64,000 nucleotides of DNA, taken from Mastigias papua. Taxonomy: Eukaryota; Cnidaria; Scyphozoa; Rhizostomeae; Mastigiidae. The stretch spans positions 9,864,528 through 9,928,527 of the forward strand of contig OZ025278.1 of NCBI GenBank assembly GCA_964019165.1, given 5' to 3'. Positions within the stretch are counted from its first letter, which is position 1, and every line of letters begins with the position of its first letter. The position numbers and the translations under genes were made by a program. Shown in pieces: positions 46,947 through 60,185 of the stretch. The notes under the pieces were generated by a model, which had not been told where the DNA came from, did no database searches, and saw nothing but the letters and a program-made list of their open reading frames with translations.

Positions 46947-47294
46947 ATGGAGCTCAATTATCCAGCTTTTACTTCTAATACCTCGAAGTGTTCCTATTCA
47001 AATAAAAAGAAAGTTGTAAAAATTGTTGACTCTGAAATCATGAAGAGGCCTAGCGTTTGTTTCGAAGAACATTACTCTAATATTGTACCTAAAATGAGCG
47101 AACAAAATTGGAGAAAGAGAGGATCAAAAACCTTAACTTCAACATATAAGGGACTTGATGAGAACTTTATAACTTGCATTGGACAAATTTTTGGCTATGA
47201 TTTTCCCGTCCCATCTCTTTCCCCGAGTCGGAGGATATCGTTTAAGTTCCGTAGGTTATCAAAAACTTTGTCTATAAGTAGTTCTTACTGTTGA
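46947..47294 (+). CDS. Hypothetical small single-exon ORF
   Basis: 115 codons from an ATG in fair context (aaggaATGg). It reads MELNYPAFTSNTSKCSYSNK with a basic, Ser-rich C-terminal part (SPSRRISFKFRRLSKT). No signal peptide, membrane segment or known domain is visible. It could be an unspliced fragment of a longer gene, a lineage-specific gene or chance. Confidence 0.2.
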   Translation: MELNYPAFTSNTSKCSYSNKKKVVKIVDSEIMKRPSVCFEEHYSNIVPKMSEQNWRKRGSKTLTSTYKGLDENFITCIGQIFGYDFPVPSLSPSRRISFKFRRLSKTLSISSSYC

Positions 47295-47299
47295 TAGAA

Positions 47300-48020
47300 A
47301 GACAAGCGTACTGTTAACACAAAGTCCTCTTGAAGTTTCGATGTACTCTTGATCATTACAATATTTCCTAAATCCATCCTTTGATGAATGTAAAAATCAA
47401 AGAGGATTAACATTCTGCTGTTGATGAACCCATATACTGATGGTTTATACTTTCCATTAGTTTCCTAGCCATATGAAACCCGTCAACCTGTATGATTGTC
47501 ATTTAATAAAATGAACGTAATTATCAAATAATAAATTTCAATTCATATTGAATCAAATAATGAGCGTCCATTAGATATAAATATCGAAATCAGGAAATTT
47601 CTTCGGTTTTTAAATCTGAAAAGTATTTTTCCAAGCGATATCCTCTTTAAAAAGCTCCTAATATGCCTTCATATTTCCCTGTTCCTCGTAATTTTAAAAG
47701 TGAACAAAACACAGGATATGATACTACTTCCACGCTTCCTATGCAAAACAAAATAAGCCAATTTTCGAATAATCATCGAAACTAACTTATAATTGCCTAT
47801 GCTTATATTATGACCTGAAGGACTTGGGCCTAAGTGAAGCATAGTCATTGCTCGTGGGGCCTAGTCTAGTTTCTTGGAGCACCCATTCCTAGAGGGCAAC
47901 TATCATGTGTTACACCTTACAAGCAAAGTCTTAAAATTCGTTGCGTTATCTCATCTGAAAGAGTCAAGTCGGTGTGGTTGTGCTTTTAAGTAAAAGATAT
48001 CAGAAGATATCAGCCAAAAA
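47300..48020. other. Intergenic, nothing recognised
   Basis: AT-rich sequence with no coding frame or clear repeat. It leads into the minisatellite at 48030. Confidence 0.4.
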
Positions 48021-48029
48021 TATGTTCCA

Positions 48030-48440
48030 CTGCAAAGATAGTTGTGCCATTTCATGAATAGTTGTGCCATTACAGAGATAGTCGTGCCATTGCAGAGATA
48101 GACGTGCCATTGCAGAGATAGTTGTGCCATTTCATAAATAGTTGTGCTATTGCAGAGGTAGTTGTGCCATTTCATGAATAGTTGTGCCATTGCAGAGATT
48201 GTTGTGGCATTTCATGAATAGGTGTGCCATGGCAGAGATAGTTGTGCCATTGCAGAGATTGTTGGGCCATTTATGGAAAGTAGTGCAACTTCATGGATAG
48301 TTGTGCCATTGCAGAGATAGTTGTGCCATTTAATGGATAGTTTTATCATTTCATGGATATTTGTGCGACTTTACGGATGGCTGTCCCATTGCGAAGATAG
48401 TTTTCCCATTGCAGGAATTGTTGTGCCTTCCAAGGAAATA
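48030..48440. repeat. 20-bp minisatellite
   Basis: About 20 imperfect tandem units of 'tagttgtgccattgcagaga'. Two unit types, one ending 'ttgcagaga' and one 'ttcatgaa', alternate over part of the array. The units grow more diverged towards the right end. An open frame on the minus strand here (47951-48190) is only a by-product of the repeat. Confidence 0.92.
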
Positions 48441-49390
48441 GATGACAAGAATGATTCTCTTCTGCGTCACATACAGCTTCATATTTATTTATTGAAAGAT
48501 GTATGACGTGCAACTGGATAGGGACGAATTAATGCTTTTGATCATATCAAACTGCATTTGAAAGTATGAAATTTCATACTGGTTATCACATACCGTGGTA
48601 AGCCAGTTTGAAAACCAGGGCTAGCTCGTGACAACAAAGTGCTGTAAATTCAGGGTATCATTTCATTTAGTTGTGGTGAAACAGAATAGGGAAACAGTCT
48701 CTGAAAGCTGTTCCCTTGTAAGGGAAAACCCCGAATACTTCCACCGTATGTTTTTGTGCTAATTTTCGGTCTTAATCTAGAATGTCAAGATGGCTTAATT
48801 AACATGCAGATTCGCTTCCCATTTCTAACTTCTGCGCATGGTAGATTAAAAGTGATAACGTCAAATTAATATTTAACGCGTTTTTCGTCGCTAAGCTGGC
48901 TGAAGGTCATCTCCAGCAAGTGATAGTGCGCGCTAGTTCTCCGGCACTGTTTATCTGGCTTGCTTAGTACACGAGTTCATTAACACATTTATGACACCGC
49001 GTTATCACATCAGATGCATTGAAATACAAAAGAGATTGAATTGTCTTTGAAAGTTATTGTTATAACCAATTGTCGATACCAAGAGGCTGTCAAAAGCTCT
49101 GTGTGCTCAGAATAAATGACCAAAAAAGAAAGCTTGTAAATGTGTTTTGTGCTCGGTGGAATCTAATTCACCAAGGGCTAGTCATATTGCAACAAAGCAG
49201 TACCATCAGATTGTGGCAATGTGCTAACTATTCAATCTGACGTGTGATAAGTACTGGGATTGACTTCTTCACGCTGTAGCTACTTTTTGATTTCGTTTGA
49301 CAAATAAATGCAGTTGAATACAAGGATCGGTCATATATAGAGGATTATATGTAAGAAGGCATTAAAACATAGCTTCAGACTCTATTGTTT

Positions 49391-49400
49391 TTATATAAAA
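49391..49400 (+). promoter_or_regulatory. TATA box of RBM24/38-like gene
   Basis: TTATATAAAA lies about 80 bp upstream of the ATG at 49480. Transcription would start near 49420-49430, leaving a leader of about 55 bases. It is the only clear TATA box next to a gene start in the window. Confidence 0.55.
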
Positions 49401-49479
49401 AGAGGACAGCCTAAGAAAGTTGATAAGACAAGCGTAGAGGGAGCACGTTGCATTGTGAAAAGCAAGCGAATCTCAAATC

Positions 49480-52400
49480 ATGTCATACATAGAAGATCTA
49501 GACTTAGACGAAGAAGGCCTAACTGAAGAAGAGATTAAAAAGAGAAAAACGAAGATTTTTGTTGGTGGATTGAAATATTCATCTAAAGATGACGTTCTGA
49601 AGGAATACTTCAGTCAGTTTGGTGAAATTGAGGAAGCAGTCGTTATATACGATCGAGAAAGTGGCTTGTCAAAGGGATATGGCTTCGTAAGTTGCAAGCG
49701 TTTAATATACTTGATGCTTTTCAAATTCTGCACTTTCGTCATAGTTTGATTATCTTCCACCATGGTTTTCATTCTATGGATTTCAGATATCTTATTGTTT
49801 AAACTGACAAGGAATCCACACCTGATTTTCGCGATTGTGCCGAATTTTGTCTCTAACTCAGCTCCTGTATTACGAATGCTACTGTTACGACAAAACAATT
49901 TATCCTCCGATAAAGCTTTAGCATTTACTGATTGTGCATGAATAAATATATATTTGAACGCCAGCATCGTCAATCCATTTAAATAAATCACTGATATTGA
50001 GATATTCTCTATTTCCATTTGTAGGTTACCATGTCAACAGATGAGGCTGCAGAGCTGGCAATAAGAGACAAGAGTCCACGTTTAGATGGAAGACGCTGTA
50101 ATGTAAACCTAGCTTATATTGGCCAAAAGAAAAAAAGCATCGGAATTACAGGTAATAACCTTGTATGCCTAAAGTAATGAACAGCTGGTCGAAAAATTTT
50201 ACTTGCATTCGAATTGCATTGTTCAAGCACATTCAATGGAATCAACGCTTCATGTTCAAAAGTCACATTGTGATTATTAATGCCTAAAAAGGCGATGAAA
50301 TAACTTGTTTTTTATGATTTTATTAATGCTGTCTCAATAGAACTATGAATTACTTCATTTTGGTGAAACAACAGTATGTCATAGTGAAACAGTTATAGCA
50401 GACTGCCAGAGAAAGCACCCTGGCCTGAGAGGTCGTCTCTATTCAGATTATTTAAAAGGTATGGATTGCATTCACAGGACATACAAAACTCACACTTAAG
50501 ACCAAATTCTTGCGAATTCTTCACCACAGCTTTAAGAAAAGTTCAAATAGGCTATGATAATGAAATTTTGATGGAATATACATCTTTATAAATAAATTCA
50601 TAATAGTTTGTCTTTCTGATAATTTAAGAGTGCTTTAATATGACATTGGTTTGATATCTTAATTCTTGTTAAATGCAGGCAAAGGAAAAGGTCTATCAAT
50701 TCAGGCACAATTATTCCAAGCTTCACCTTCATATCTGCATAACGGGTAACGTATAAAATAAAATGCTGTTTTCTTGATGATTAACTAGAAACCATATAAA
50801 TATATTTTATGAACATATATATTTTTGCTACCTTGTCGAAGATCATTCAACATACGTGAAGTGGTCCTAGGGAGGAAAAGGAGGCATTCATCTTTTTATA
50901 ATCGACAAAAATATATATAATCGACAAAAGCAGCTTTATCCTGAGTATCGAAATTTGTCCTAACTGTTGGCATAAAAATTTTGTACCAAAAGAAAACTGA
51001 ACCCAAATAAAGGACTTCACATTTTTACTCTATATTTGGGGTTTTCCATTGTTCTCATGCAGTACATGCTTGAAGAATGATGCCGAAGCAACTGCAACTA
51101 CCCATATGACAATCGAATGTCAAAAAACATAATAGCGAAAAACTAGTACTGAAAATGGTACTACTTTAAGTAGTAGTATTAAGCTAATAGCATACATTAC
51201 GAAGCCTGCTCTCAGATTAGCATTGGTTTTTACGACAGTAACCAATATAGTTGTGATGGAAGATCTTCTTCCATTTTCTGCCAAAATTTTACAAAAGCAG
51301 ATATAGAGCAACATTGCAATTATCATAATCATCATAATCAACATTGCTCCGTTGTTCGTGCCTTAGGCCAGTTAATGCAAAGCAGTTCAGGGGAAGAAAG
51401 TTCAAGCTACGTTTAAATAGCTACGATTTATAGCAACAGTGCTAAGATATTTACTGACACAGTTAAGATATCTGGCAAACCTGTTCTATAATGTGATTGA
51501 GAAAGGTTTGATAATTTCCCTTTATGAGCATATTCATTAGCAAAGATTACTGTTTAGTTAGCCTATAACGCAGAAATACCGAACATGCAACAATGGTTAA
51601 TCTCGTAATCAGCAAATGTATTCAGAATCGCATTTTAATGTCTTGGCATTCCCTTTCTTGTGAAGAAGTAAAGTTTAAGAATTCGTGCATGGTGTTTTGG
51701 GACCAATTGCTTAATCCAGATTAAGCTAATGATTTATCGGCCATGTGTGCATGCTTTATAGATTATTAATAATGCAAAGAAATTGACTCTTGTAATCTTA
51801 GTAAATCTTGTTACTGGTCGATTAGATCGACAGATGTACGTTCCTCATGAACATGAAGCAAATTTCCTTCAAAGCAGAATATATCATTTTGCAACTACAG
51901 TAAAAAGAGTTCCAAGCGTCTCAAAACAGTATTTCATGGAAGTGGCCGTGCAACTCTCAATGGTGCTGTCATTGACAAAATTATTGCACTCTCTTGTAAA
52001 CAATTTTCGACATTCGCCTATCTTGTTTTACATGCTACTTGTAACAGGCTTCGTGCGAGCAATATCACCTACAAATGGGTGGGCTAATAGAACTATAGCC
52101 AGACACCATCACAACTATAGATTATCAGTGATATGGTAGAGACCGCCTAGCATTATTCGATCGATATTCGTCGTGACGCATGCCATTTTAAATGAAGGCT
52201 TGGTGTTTCATTTCTGTCGTAAAACTTGTTTTGAAAAGATTTAATTTTCCTATGTGCTAAGTAGGTTTTACGTGCTCTAAGTTTTATATCTTTATTAAGC
52301 ATCAAGTGCAATCCGTAGTTAAGAAGCGTTCCATTTGATCACTATTCAAGATCACAAGATTGCTGCTTGACTTTTGATTGATGTTAGAAAGGTCTGGCGT

Positions 52401-54106
52401 CATTCTCAAATTCTTCCTTTCTAAGAAACTTTAATTGGTTCTAAGGAAACATAAGATGGACGTTTAATCGCAGATTTTTTACCATAAGTCGTGTTATCCT
52501 ACTTAAAAAGTCGCTCGTCAGCTTTAGGCTATTTGAATACAAATACTTTTTCTAAAAAGTAAGGAGTTGCTTCTTGATCTGTTTCCTATGCTTTTGGTGT
52601 TGCAACTGTTAGTGTTTCTTTGAAATGACCGAAACAAAATTGAAGTTTATAAAGCATATATTCAGTAAATGTTATAAAGTTAACTTGGCTAGTACAGTTC
52701 CCCTTATCAGTGTAAGTTGTTGTTGTTGCTCCTTGAAGAGCATGAAGAGTATGATGCTTGTAAAGCAACGCTGCATTTTCCTGGGCACACAGAAGAAAAT
52801 CAACCTCGGTTCAGTTACCAATAAGGTAGAGGCTTCAAGTCGACTTTTCAGCTTTCTATGTACCCCATCTTAATTGTCTGTCAAAACACAAGCTGTTCGT
52901 ATATTTCCTGTGCATATATTTTCAATATCTTCCGCGACTACAAAAACCTTTCCCTTGCTAAGAGGTCATTTGTCATTAAGTTATGCAGGAATGATTGGCT
53001 TGCCTGACATTATTTATAAACGAGTGACTGGATTTACTTAAGCTCCTGATGACCAATGATTGTGAACTACTTGTAATCATATCGATAAATAAATCAGTGG
53101 ATGCATTCGGAATACACGTGTTTTTTTTATAAGAAAGTGGTTAATAGGAAAGTAGCACTCGACTGCTCAAAATGTTAAGAAAGTTCGGTCTAGAATTTTG
53201 AGACCTAAGAAAATCGATAAGTCATATACCTTTAACATTCAAATACTCACCTAGTCATTGCTTTTACTTATTTTGCATAGATTTCTTGTGGTAACCCGTG
53301 TATTTGGAGTGTTACTTCGTGTAGCGCCCGTCTGCCTGTGTAACAGTACAGTGTTGCACAAAACTAAGCTATTCTTGCGAAGAAGGTATTAAGGAAGTGT
53401 CAGTACTGAAATTACGAAAAAAGTCAAGAAAGCTTCAGTGTTAGGGAAAGTTTTCTTATAAAAGAGTTTAAGTTTGGTACGAAAGTATTCAACATTCTTA
53501 TTTCATTTGTACTTGCTTACATGATGTTGTGATCACACACTTATCCTTATTTATATGATAATATCATATAATTAAGAATGTATAATATGGTTGAATTTTA
53601 GTTATCATCAAAAACTCATGGCATCAAACGGACAAGTTTATTACGCAACAACATCTCCACAAATACGATATCCAGTGTATGGTCATCATATAGGAATACC
53701 GTACATGAATCACTGTCAACATGCTTATTACGCCATCCCTGGTGGTTCATCGCCTACGTACGACCAACGTGACGTCAATGGTGCTTATATGCAACCTTAC
53801 ATTTTAACACAACAGTTTGTCGTTGCTGGAAACAATACGAGTGGCTACACAACTCCGAATGGTACTGCAACAAGCAGCAGCAGCGGCAGCAGCAACAATA
53901 ACAACAGTAACAACAACAATGTACCCAATTATAACCAAGTTGCATTTATCGGTCAATATCCTGTTCTTATGGAAACATCGCCTTCTGCCATTGGTCAAGT
54001 CGCTACAACTGCAACAACATATGCTACATCTCCTGGCCCATCATGCACCACGAATGGTTCTCCTCAGGTATTTCATTTTCATCAACAAGAAATTGTTAAC
54101 CAATGA
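49480..54106 (+). CDS. RBM24/RBM38-like single-RRM RNA-binding protein
   Basis: Probably binds U/GU-rich RNA and controls splicing or mRNA stability, as RBM24, RBM38 and worm SUP-12 do. Five exons join in phase: 49480-49686, 50025-50151, 50375-50458, 50679-50745, 53602-54106, giving 329 codons. An acidic N terminus leads to one RRM at about residues 23-100, with RNP2 KIFVGGL and RNP1 KGYGFV. The stretch [16 protein letters not shown] and the end [17 protein letters not shown] follow the RBM24/38 pattern closely. The C-terminal 200 residues are low in complexity: Tyr/Gln/Pro-rich, with a Ser run and an Asn run (about 259-275). Exons 3 and 4 encode residues with no match I know. Exon 3 uses the internal acceptor at 50374, because the one at 50340 would bring a stop. 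Confidence 0.85.
50746..53601 (+). other. Long last intron of RBM24/38-like gene
   Basis: 2.86 kb. It holds a family T MITE at 53114-53470 and otherwise no recognisable feature. Its open frames (for example 51783-52139) lack motifs. Confidence 0.6.
53114..53470. mobile_element. Family T MITE, short version
   Basis: Left 'acacgtgttttttttataag'; right 'gttttcttataaaagag', its rough inverse. About 357 bp, more diverged than the other copies and lying just before the last exon of the RBM24/38-like gene. Confidence 0.55.
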
Positions 54107-57100
54107 AAGAATACGAGAGAGGAAGAACAAAGACAAATCTGAAGAAACAGAAAATAAATGAAGTAGATAGTACTTTTCATAGCCAATATTTGGTAATTAT
54201 GGGAATTCTGCTAGACAGATAATTTTCAAAAACTGTTGACATATCAGGACATTAGCCTGCTTATAGATAAAGGTAATCTCAATTATAATTTACTTTTTTA
54301 TAATAACTTTATATTTATTAGATATTCAGTCGATTCCTAGCATGGGACTACTTTTTTACTCTATAAAGTATACTTACCATGTGTGTTGTACCATGGACTT
54401 CCTTAGCTAGAAGACCCTTGGTATTGCCAAACTAAAGTTAATTTTAGTAATTTCTTTGGTAACCTGTGGCTTGCCGAAAGATTTTCGAATAGGGGTATAA
54501 CACTCCCTATACCTCCTAATTCGGCAGGCCCCTGATTGTAGCTAAGCGAACTTAGGTATATTAGTCACCTATGAGCTACATTTTCAACTTTTTTTCTGTA
54601 GGATTTCAGTTGTTTTTAGCTGTATCATACATACATACATCTGTGATTACATGTCACAAGGCCCAATGTTTCACTGCAAAAGTTTTGATAATTCAGCTCA
54701 TTCAAATTCTAATCACGTAAATAATTAATTTTTTCTTCCAATACGATCTTCTGTTAATTAATATTTACAACGGTTTGGAGACTGGTTTTGTCGCCATTCT
54801 TTACCTCAAAGCTTTACAAGAGGGCTGTTGCAGTCTTGGCATTTAGGATTTGTGTTTATAAATGATAGAATCTTCTTTTAGCGGTTAGATTTCATCAACA
54901 AGAAATTCAAGTTACTCGATTAAAAAACCGATTAACAGAGAATTGAAAATCGTGTCAATTCTCTGCTTTATTTGCCCCTCTTCTTCACTCTGACGTTTTG
55001 CTTCCCTATTAACTTTTTTGACCTCCCATACACCCCTAGAGCACCCCTAATATATCGATAACCAAAATGAAGTATCCGTAAAACGAAGGATAACAAGTAA
55101 TTATGATTAATTTCAATGTCTTATATATAGTGTCAAAAGGACATAATATCGAAAATCCGATGCATTCTGCACACTTTGAAAACTATCTCACAAGTTCAAT
55201 TGAATGATGCTTCATTATAATTAAGGTATTGTTTTATTTCATAGTTTCGCTTCAAGTTTCTTTTATTCATAATGCTAGATAAGGTCAATGTTAAAGTTAG
55301 ATTTCACAGTGTTCTCGTTAATCTTCATTTCACAACCAACCAAATGGTTTTTGAGATGTCATAGGAATATGATACGTGTTTGATTTTATAGGGAGGGGTA
55401 GTATAATTTATCCTTTCCTGGCATTTTTTATTTAATGCGGAAACATCCAGCTTGATGACTTTTCTGAGGCTGTTAGTTAGTTTTATAATTCTCATTTTAT
55501 TACCTATCTTATTAATCGTTTTTAGTTTATTTAATATTTTATGCTTATTTTTAACATATGGCTACTTCTCATAATGAGAATACGACAGTTGTTATGTAAC
55601 AGGTCATTTTGTAAAGACATCCCAAAATAAAGCATGGAAAAGCGCATATATAACCTTGTTACAACTGAGCTTTGCCATTTCACAACTATTTGCTTTGGAG
55701 CAGCACAATCCCCTCATCTAGTCTTGCATGAGACTGTAAAATTATATCTAATTTCAAGTGACAAGGTATTTCCAATAGCAAATGCCGGTTCAACCTGTTA
55801 CATAATTTTACAGATGGCATTTGTAAATACAATCTCAAACCAGATCGATATCACAGTTAAATATTCATTGCATCGTTTATTTATTTGTTTCTCCTACTTT
55901 AATCATTGCCTTAGGCAACACACATTCGCTATTTTTACTTTGTATTGTCACAGCAAGACAGGCAGGTATTATAAATGAACACATTTGAGCGTTAGCAATA
56001 CACCCTTTTGGTGTTTCAAATGAAATTGTTACAAATACAAAATCATATTGACAAAGAGGGCCCAAGAACTCGAATGTCTTGCATGATAATATTACTTTAT
56101 CACCATACCAAGGCTGATAGCTAATCAATTCATTTTGTGACCTTATAAATAATGCATTGAGTGGAAACATAAAATATTTAGTGGATTAGGAACAATAGCG
56201 ATGACGTAATGATGACGTCCTCAGGCTATTCATTCTAAATCATCAGTCGAACCTTCTTCATGTTTTGACCAGTTTTGCAAAGGCATGCTCGGTACAATTG
56301 ATTTTTGTCTATTCTAACCGGTCTGTTGCACTGTTGTAATAAGTGAGGAAGCACTTGCTTTTGCAAAACACTGGACAGGGGAAAGTAGAACATTCATATT
56401 CCTTATGAAACTTGAAAATCATGATGCTTCAATAAGCATGAACAATGCCGTAAACTGTGAAGATTAAAACATTGCTGAAATTCTTCAATTTAACGGCCAG
56501 TGTCAAATGTAGGAGACCGTGCTGACAAGATTTACATTAATCTTCGAGAGCATTCGCCTTCGTTTATGAGTTGCTTCATGCATTTTTACAAGCTAACCGA
56601 ACGCAATATCCGCTGATTAAAAACAAGTCAAATCATGACCTAAATATGACCACCATCTGCTCATGCTATCTACCTCACTGCTATTCTTTGATGTCCTTTG
56701 CATATTTAATTAGTTCTATCTGTTCCTGCGGTTTCATTTTTCATTGAAGAACTCCAAGCATAACCTTACAAATCTAGATGAGCATTACTATTCCTTAACT
56801 CCATGACTCTAACATCGCTAGTTTTAACACGTGTTCTAATCTTCGTGAAACCAATTTTCACATATTTAAAAGCAATATTTTCTGAGAAGAAAAAACCTCA
56901 ATCTATTGGAAAATAAATTTCCACAAAGCAATCGAGCGTATAGCGCTTGTTGGTAATCATAAGCAGCTGTGGAGGAGACCTAGCCTCTTACCCATATGAA
57001 GAACTACGAGCTTTTTATAGAAACAGATAGGTCTCTCTATCATGGTAGACCTTCCTATTACTGATATACTTCCACTGATGGATTCTATCAATAGTCTCTA

Positions 57101-58687
57101 CGTTTCCACCCAGAACATGGAATACAATGCACGAATCAAAGGTGTCTATAGAGATCTAAGATCTGTATCATAAATTCATATGTGGCAAAATATTCATCGT
57201 CCTAATCTAATCCAAGAAGTGCATTTAAAAGTAAAAGAAGAGAGTCAGTATTAGGATACAATAAATTGACCTGTTTCGAACAAATGAAAAGTGAAATCCA
57301 AACAACATGTGCACCAGCTGATTCACATGCTATGATCCAAAAATATGAGAACAGCTTTGAAGTAAAATTAAGATTGCAGTAATACCATTAATTTCAGTTT
57401 ACCAGAGCTACTCTAACTCAAATTTTTGCATCATGCAGTGGGGTGCGACATGTTACGAGTACAAGTGTGAAATACGGCTTAGTGCGCAGCTATGCGGCAT
57501 TCTTTCCATTTGCAGTAGGCACTTTCAGTATTCGCTTAATGCTCAGTATATCAACAATCACTTCTAAATCCCAAAAGCTGCTACTATTAATCAAAATCTC
57601 CCATTCAATAATATTGAAATCAAGTAAACAGAAAAAGAAAGTAGGCAATGAGAAATACATTTGAATTGAATCTTTTTGATATCTCTATCGTATGTTTGCA
57701 TACAGAATTATCCCACAGAATTCCAATACTTGCATCCTTAACTCCGACTGAATGATGATCTCTATTGAAATGATTAACAGGAGTACTTAATGGGCCTATG
57801 AGTGTCGGTGGAAAGATGAACAACTGAGTCACTAGGCACCTTTAGGCTGAAGAGTTTCCACCTGATGATATTTCAAAATCAAATGTTGATAGCTGGAGTA
57901 TGCATTTTTCAGTGTTTTCTACTTTACTTAGGTAAACCTGTGACATGCCAACGAACAATAATATCACGGGACACATTGAGCCAAATTTAGTTCAAAATCG
58001 TGATTGATTGTGTCTGATGCAAATGAGTACGAAAGCGTATTTAGAAGTAATAATTTAGGTTCATTGTTAGTGAAAGATCGCGACAACAAATGATTATGAA
58101 GCTTATCATGGCCTAATCATATAACATCTTATGGCTTCACATACTATCATCCTGTTAAGGATATTGGACATTTTAAGACAGATTTTTGATTTAAATCTTC
58201 TCTGAGTACGACCTTTGATTGTAACTATTCCCTCTAAAACGAATGGATTTCAACGCCTTACGTTAAACACAGAATTCATTGTAAATCTAGAGAGTGTTTC
58301 GACGAGAAAGTTCGTAGAAATGTGGGAGAGAGTTTGAAATTATAAATTGTGTCATCGACTATTAGTTGAATGAAATACATCAAAATCTTTTTCTTCTAAA
58401 GAATCATTGTACTGAACTAAGGAGATAAAAGCTTGAAGGATGCTCTTCGGGCCACAGAAGGGTAATTTCAACAATATTTATACTCTAACAAGGCAAAGAG
58501 AAGTTTGCAACTTAAATCTGTAACGATGCTCTTCAACGGGCGCAAAATCCGAGCAGAAACTCTATATCAAGGCCGGTTTGTTACAAAATGTTTGGCAAAT
58601 AGTACAAGACCACACTTAATTCTTACATGGTTTCCCAAGGAAACTTGCCTATTACTCCCAACAAGTAGAGAGCGTAATTCCTTAACT
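54107..58687. other. 3' UTR and spacer, no gene recognised
   Basis: Starts with the 3' UTR of the RBM24/38-like gene (AATAAA within 'gaaaataaatg', about 54153, and another in 'cccaaaataaagc', about 55627). The remainder is AT-rich unique sequence. The longest open frame (55634-55978) has no motif and a composition like the flanks. Confidence 0.5.
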
Positions 58688-59145
58688 GCACGCTTTTTTT
58701 ATAAGGAACCTAGCTAATGGCCCAGTGCTAAAAGTTCCTTATTTTCGGACCTCTTTTTATCAAATTCTAGTACTAAAAGTTCCTTAATAGTTCCTTAATT
58801 TTCACTGCACATAGAGTGCCACAAAATGGCACAGACACTAGAAAAGCATTTAAATTCTGAATTTTACCTTTAATTATGGCTAGAACTCAACCTCAAAAGC
58901 ACAAATGGGACAGAAATAAGTTCTATATATGCAAAAGCATGATTTTAATCAAGAAGTTTCATGTCTATTCCATTGATATCATCCAATGTAATGTAATCTT
59001 CACTTGCATCTGAGTACAGCACTCGCAATTTGAAAATGAAGATTTCCTTAGGGATTTTTACTTTAGTAGTATAAGCTCTTTAAATATTTCGGCCTTCTAC
59101 ATGTAGGTTCCTTATAAAGTGGTTCCTTATAAAAAAAAGCGTGTA
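58688..59145. mobile_element. Family T MITE, near-identical to 30869 copy
   Basis: About 458 bp with 'gcttttttataaggaacc'-type inverted ends. It can be aligned without gaps to 30869-31324 over most of its length with only scattered differences, pointing to recent activity. Confidence 0.85.
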
Positions 59146-59603
59146 TATCTAGGGGAGTCGCAGTAAACTGAAATGCTGGGGATGCAAAGTCAAATTTTGG
59201 TGAAAAAGGGTACAGGCATTTAGTGAGCATGTACTGAAAAGGGAGTGGTAAAATTGTCACTTTTGCAGTTTGCCTTTGCAATTCGCGGAATGGGCCAAGA
59301 TATTGAAAGCAAGGGCTTTGGCATATAGCCACTAAAACAGGCACGATTCATCTAATCTAAAAATGAACAACAACTTTAGGGTTACTCAAAATAGTAATAT
59401 TTTATAAATTTGATTTCAACGTCCTACGGCAGGGGGTGCAGCACCCAACGGTAACCAATAGCGACGCCCCTGACAACACTATAATTCAGTTTGATAGCAA
59501 ACTGATGACAATAATGAATTTGGCCCACTGAAACTACGACCTTTCGATAAATTTCCTGAGATTTTCGAAAAGCGAGCGAGGTGTACAACATTTTCCCATA
59601 TAT

Positions 59604-59890
59604 AAGGGAGCGATCGTTATTCATGGCCGGGGTGGGGACTGAGGAGAAAGCATTATGCACCCTCAAAAAAATTTTACCCCACCATATGCTTAAGTCAAAG
59701 TTTCTTTACCCCACCGAAGGAAAATAGTAAAACAAGGCTGCATATATGCTTAAATATGGTATATGTTTTTACACTACCTCTGTGTTCAAAAACTATTCTG
59801 CTACCTCCACCTAACACAGCTTATTTTTTCACTTACCCCACCATTTTATCTTCAGTCCCCAATATGGTCATAAATAATGACCCCTCCCTA
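59604..59890. mobile_element. MITE with 'AGGGAG..GATCGTTATT' inverted ends
   Basis: The left end 'agggagcgatcgttattcat', followed by 'gtggggactgagga', is inverted at the right as 'cttcagtccccaatatggtc', then 'ataaataatgacccctccct'. About 287 bp, with 'accccacc' blocks inside. Non-coding. Confidence 0.65.
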
Positions 59891-60185
59891 AAGAGTACAG
59901 GGAAAAACCTAGAGAAACTTTTAATCACACATATGTCTTACAAGTAAAAACAGAGACAAATAAATACAACCTATATCCTACACCTGTGATGTTGCGATTG
60001 CTAAATACTCTTTTAAGAGTTCGATCGATGTACAAAAATTTAGTATCATGACGTAGTTGATACGGTATCCTAAACAGTTGTTGAAAGATGTTTAAAATAC
60101 AACAACATATCAATCATAAGAATAGACAACTAAATTATGATACATTTAAAGTTGAATAATAATTTGTAAAATTTAGTCTGTTAAG

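Noticed and set aside
47951..48190. Minus-strand frame with repeated MAQLFMKWHNYL
   Set aside because: It is the translation of the 20-bp minisatellite.
50341..50374. Use of the first acceptor (50340) for RBM24/38-like exon 3
   Set aside because: The phase from exon 2 would give an immediate TGA; the acceptor at 50374 keeps the frame. It is noted as a possible regulatory splice instead.
51783..52139. 118-codon frame in the last RBM24/38-like intron
   Set aside because: No motif, lies wholly within an intron on the same strand, and would need its own promoter.
55634..55978. 114-codon plus-strand frame after the RBM24/38-like gene
   Set aside because: AT-rich composition like its flanks, no motif, no splice logic; probably 3' UTR or spacer.
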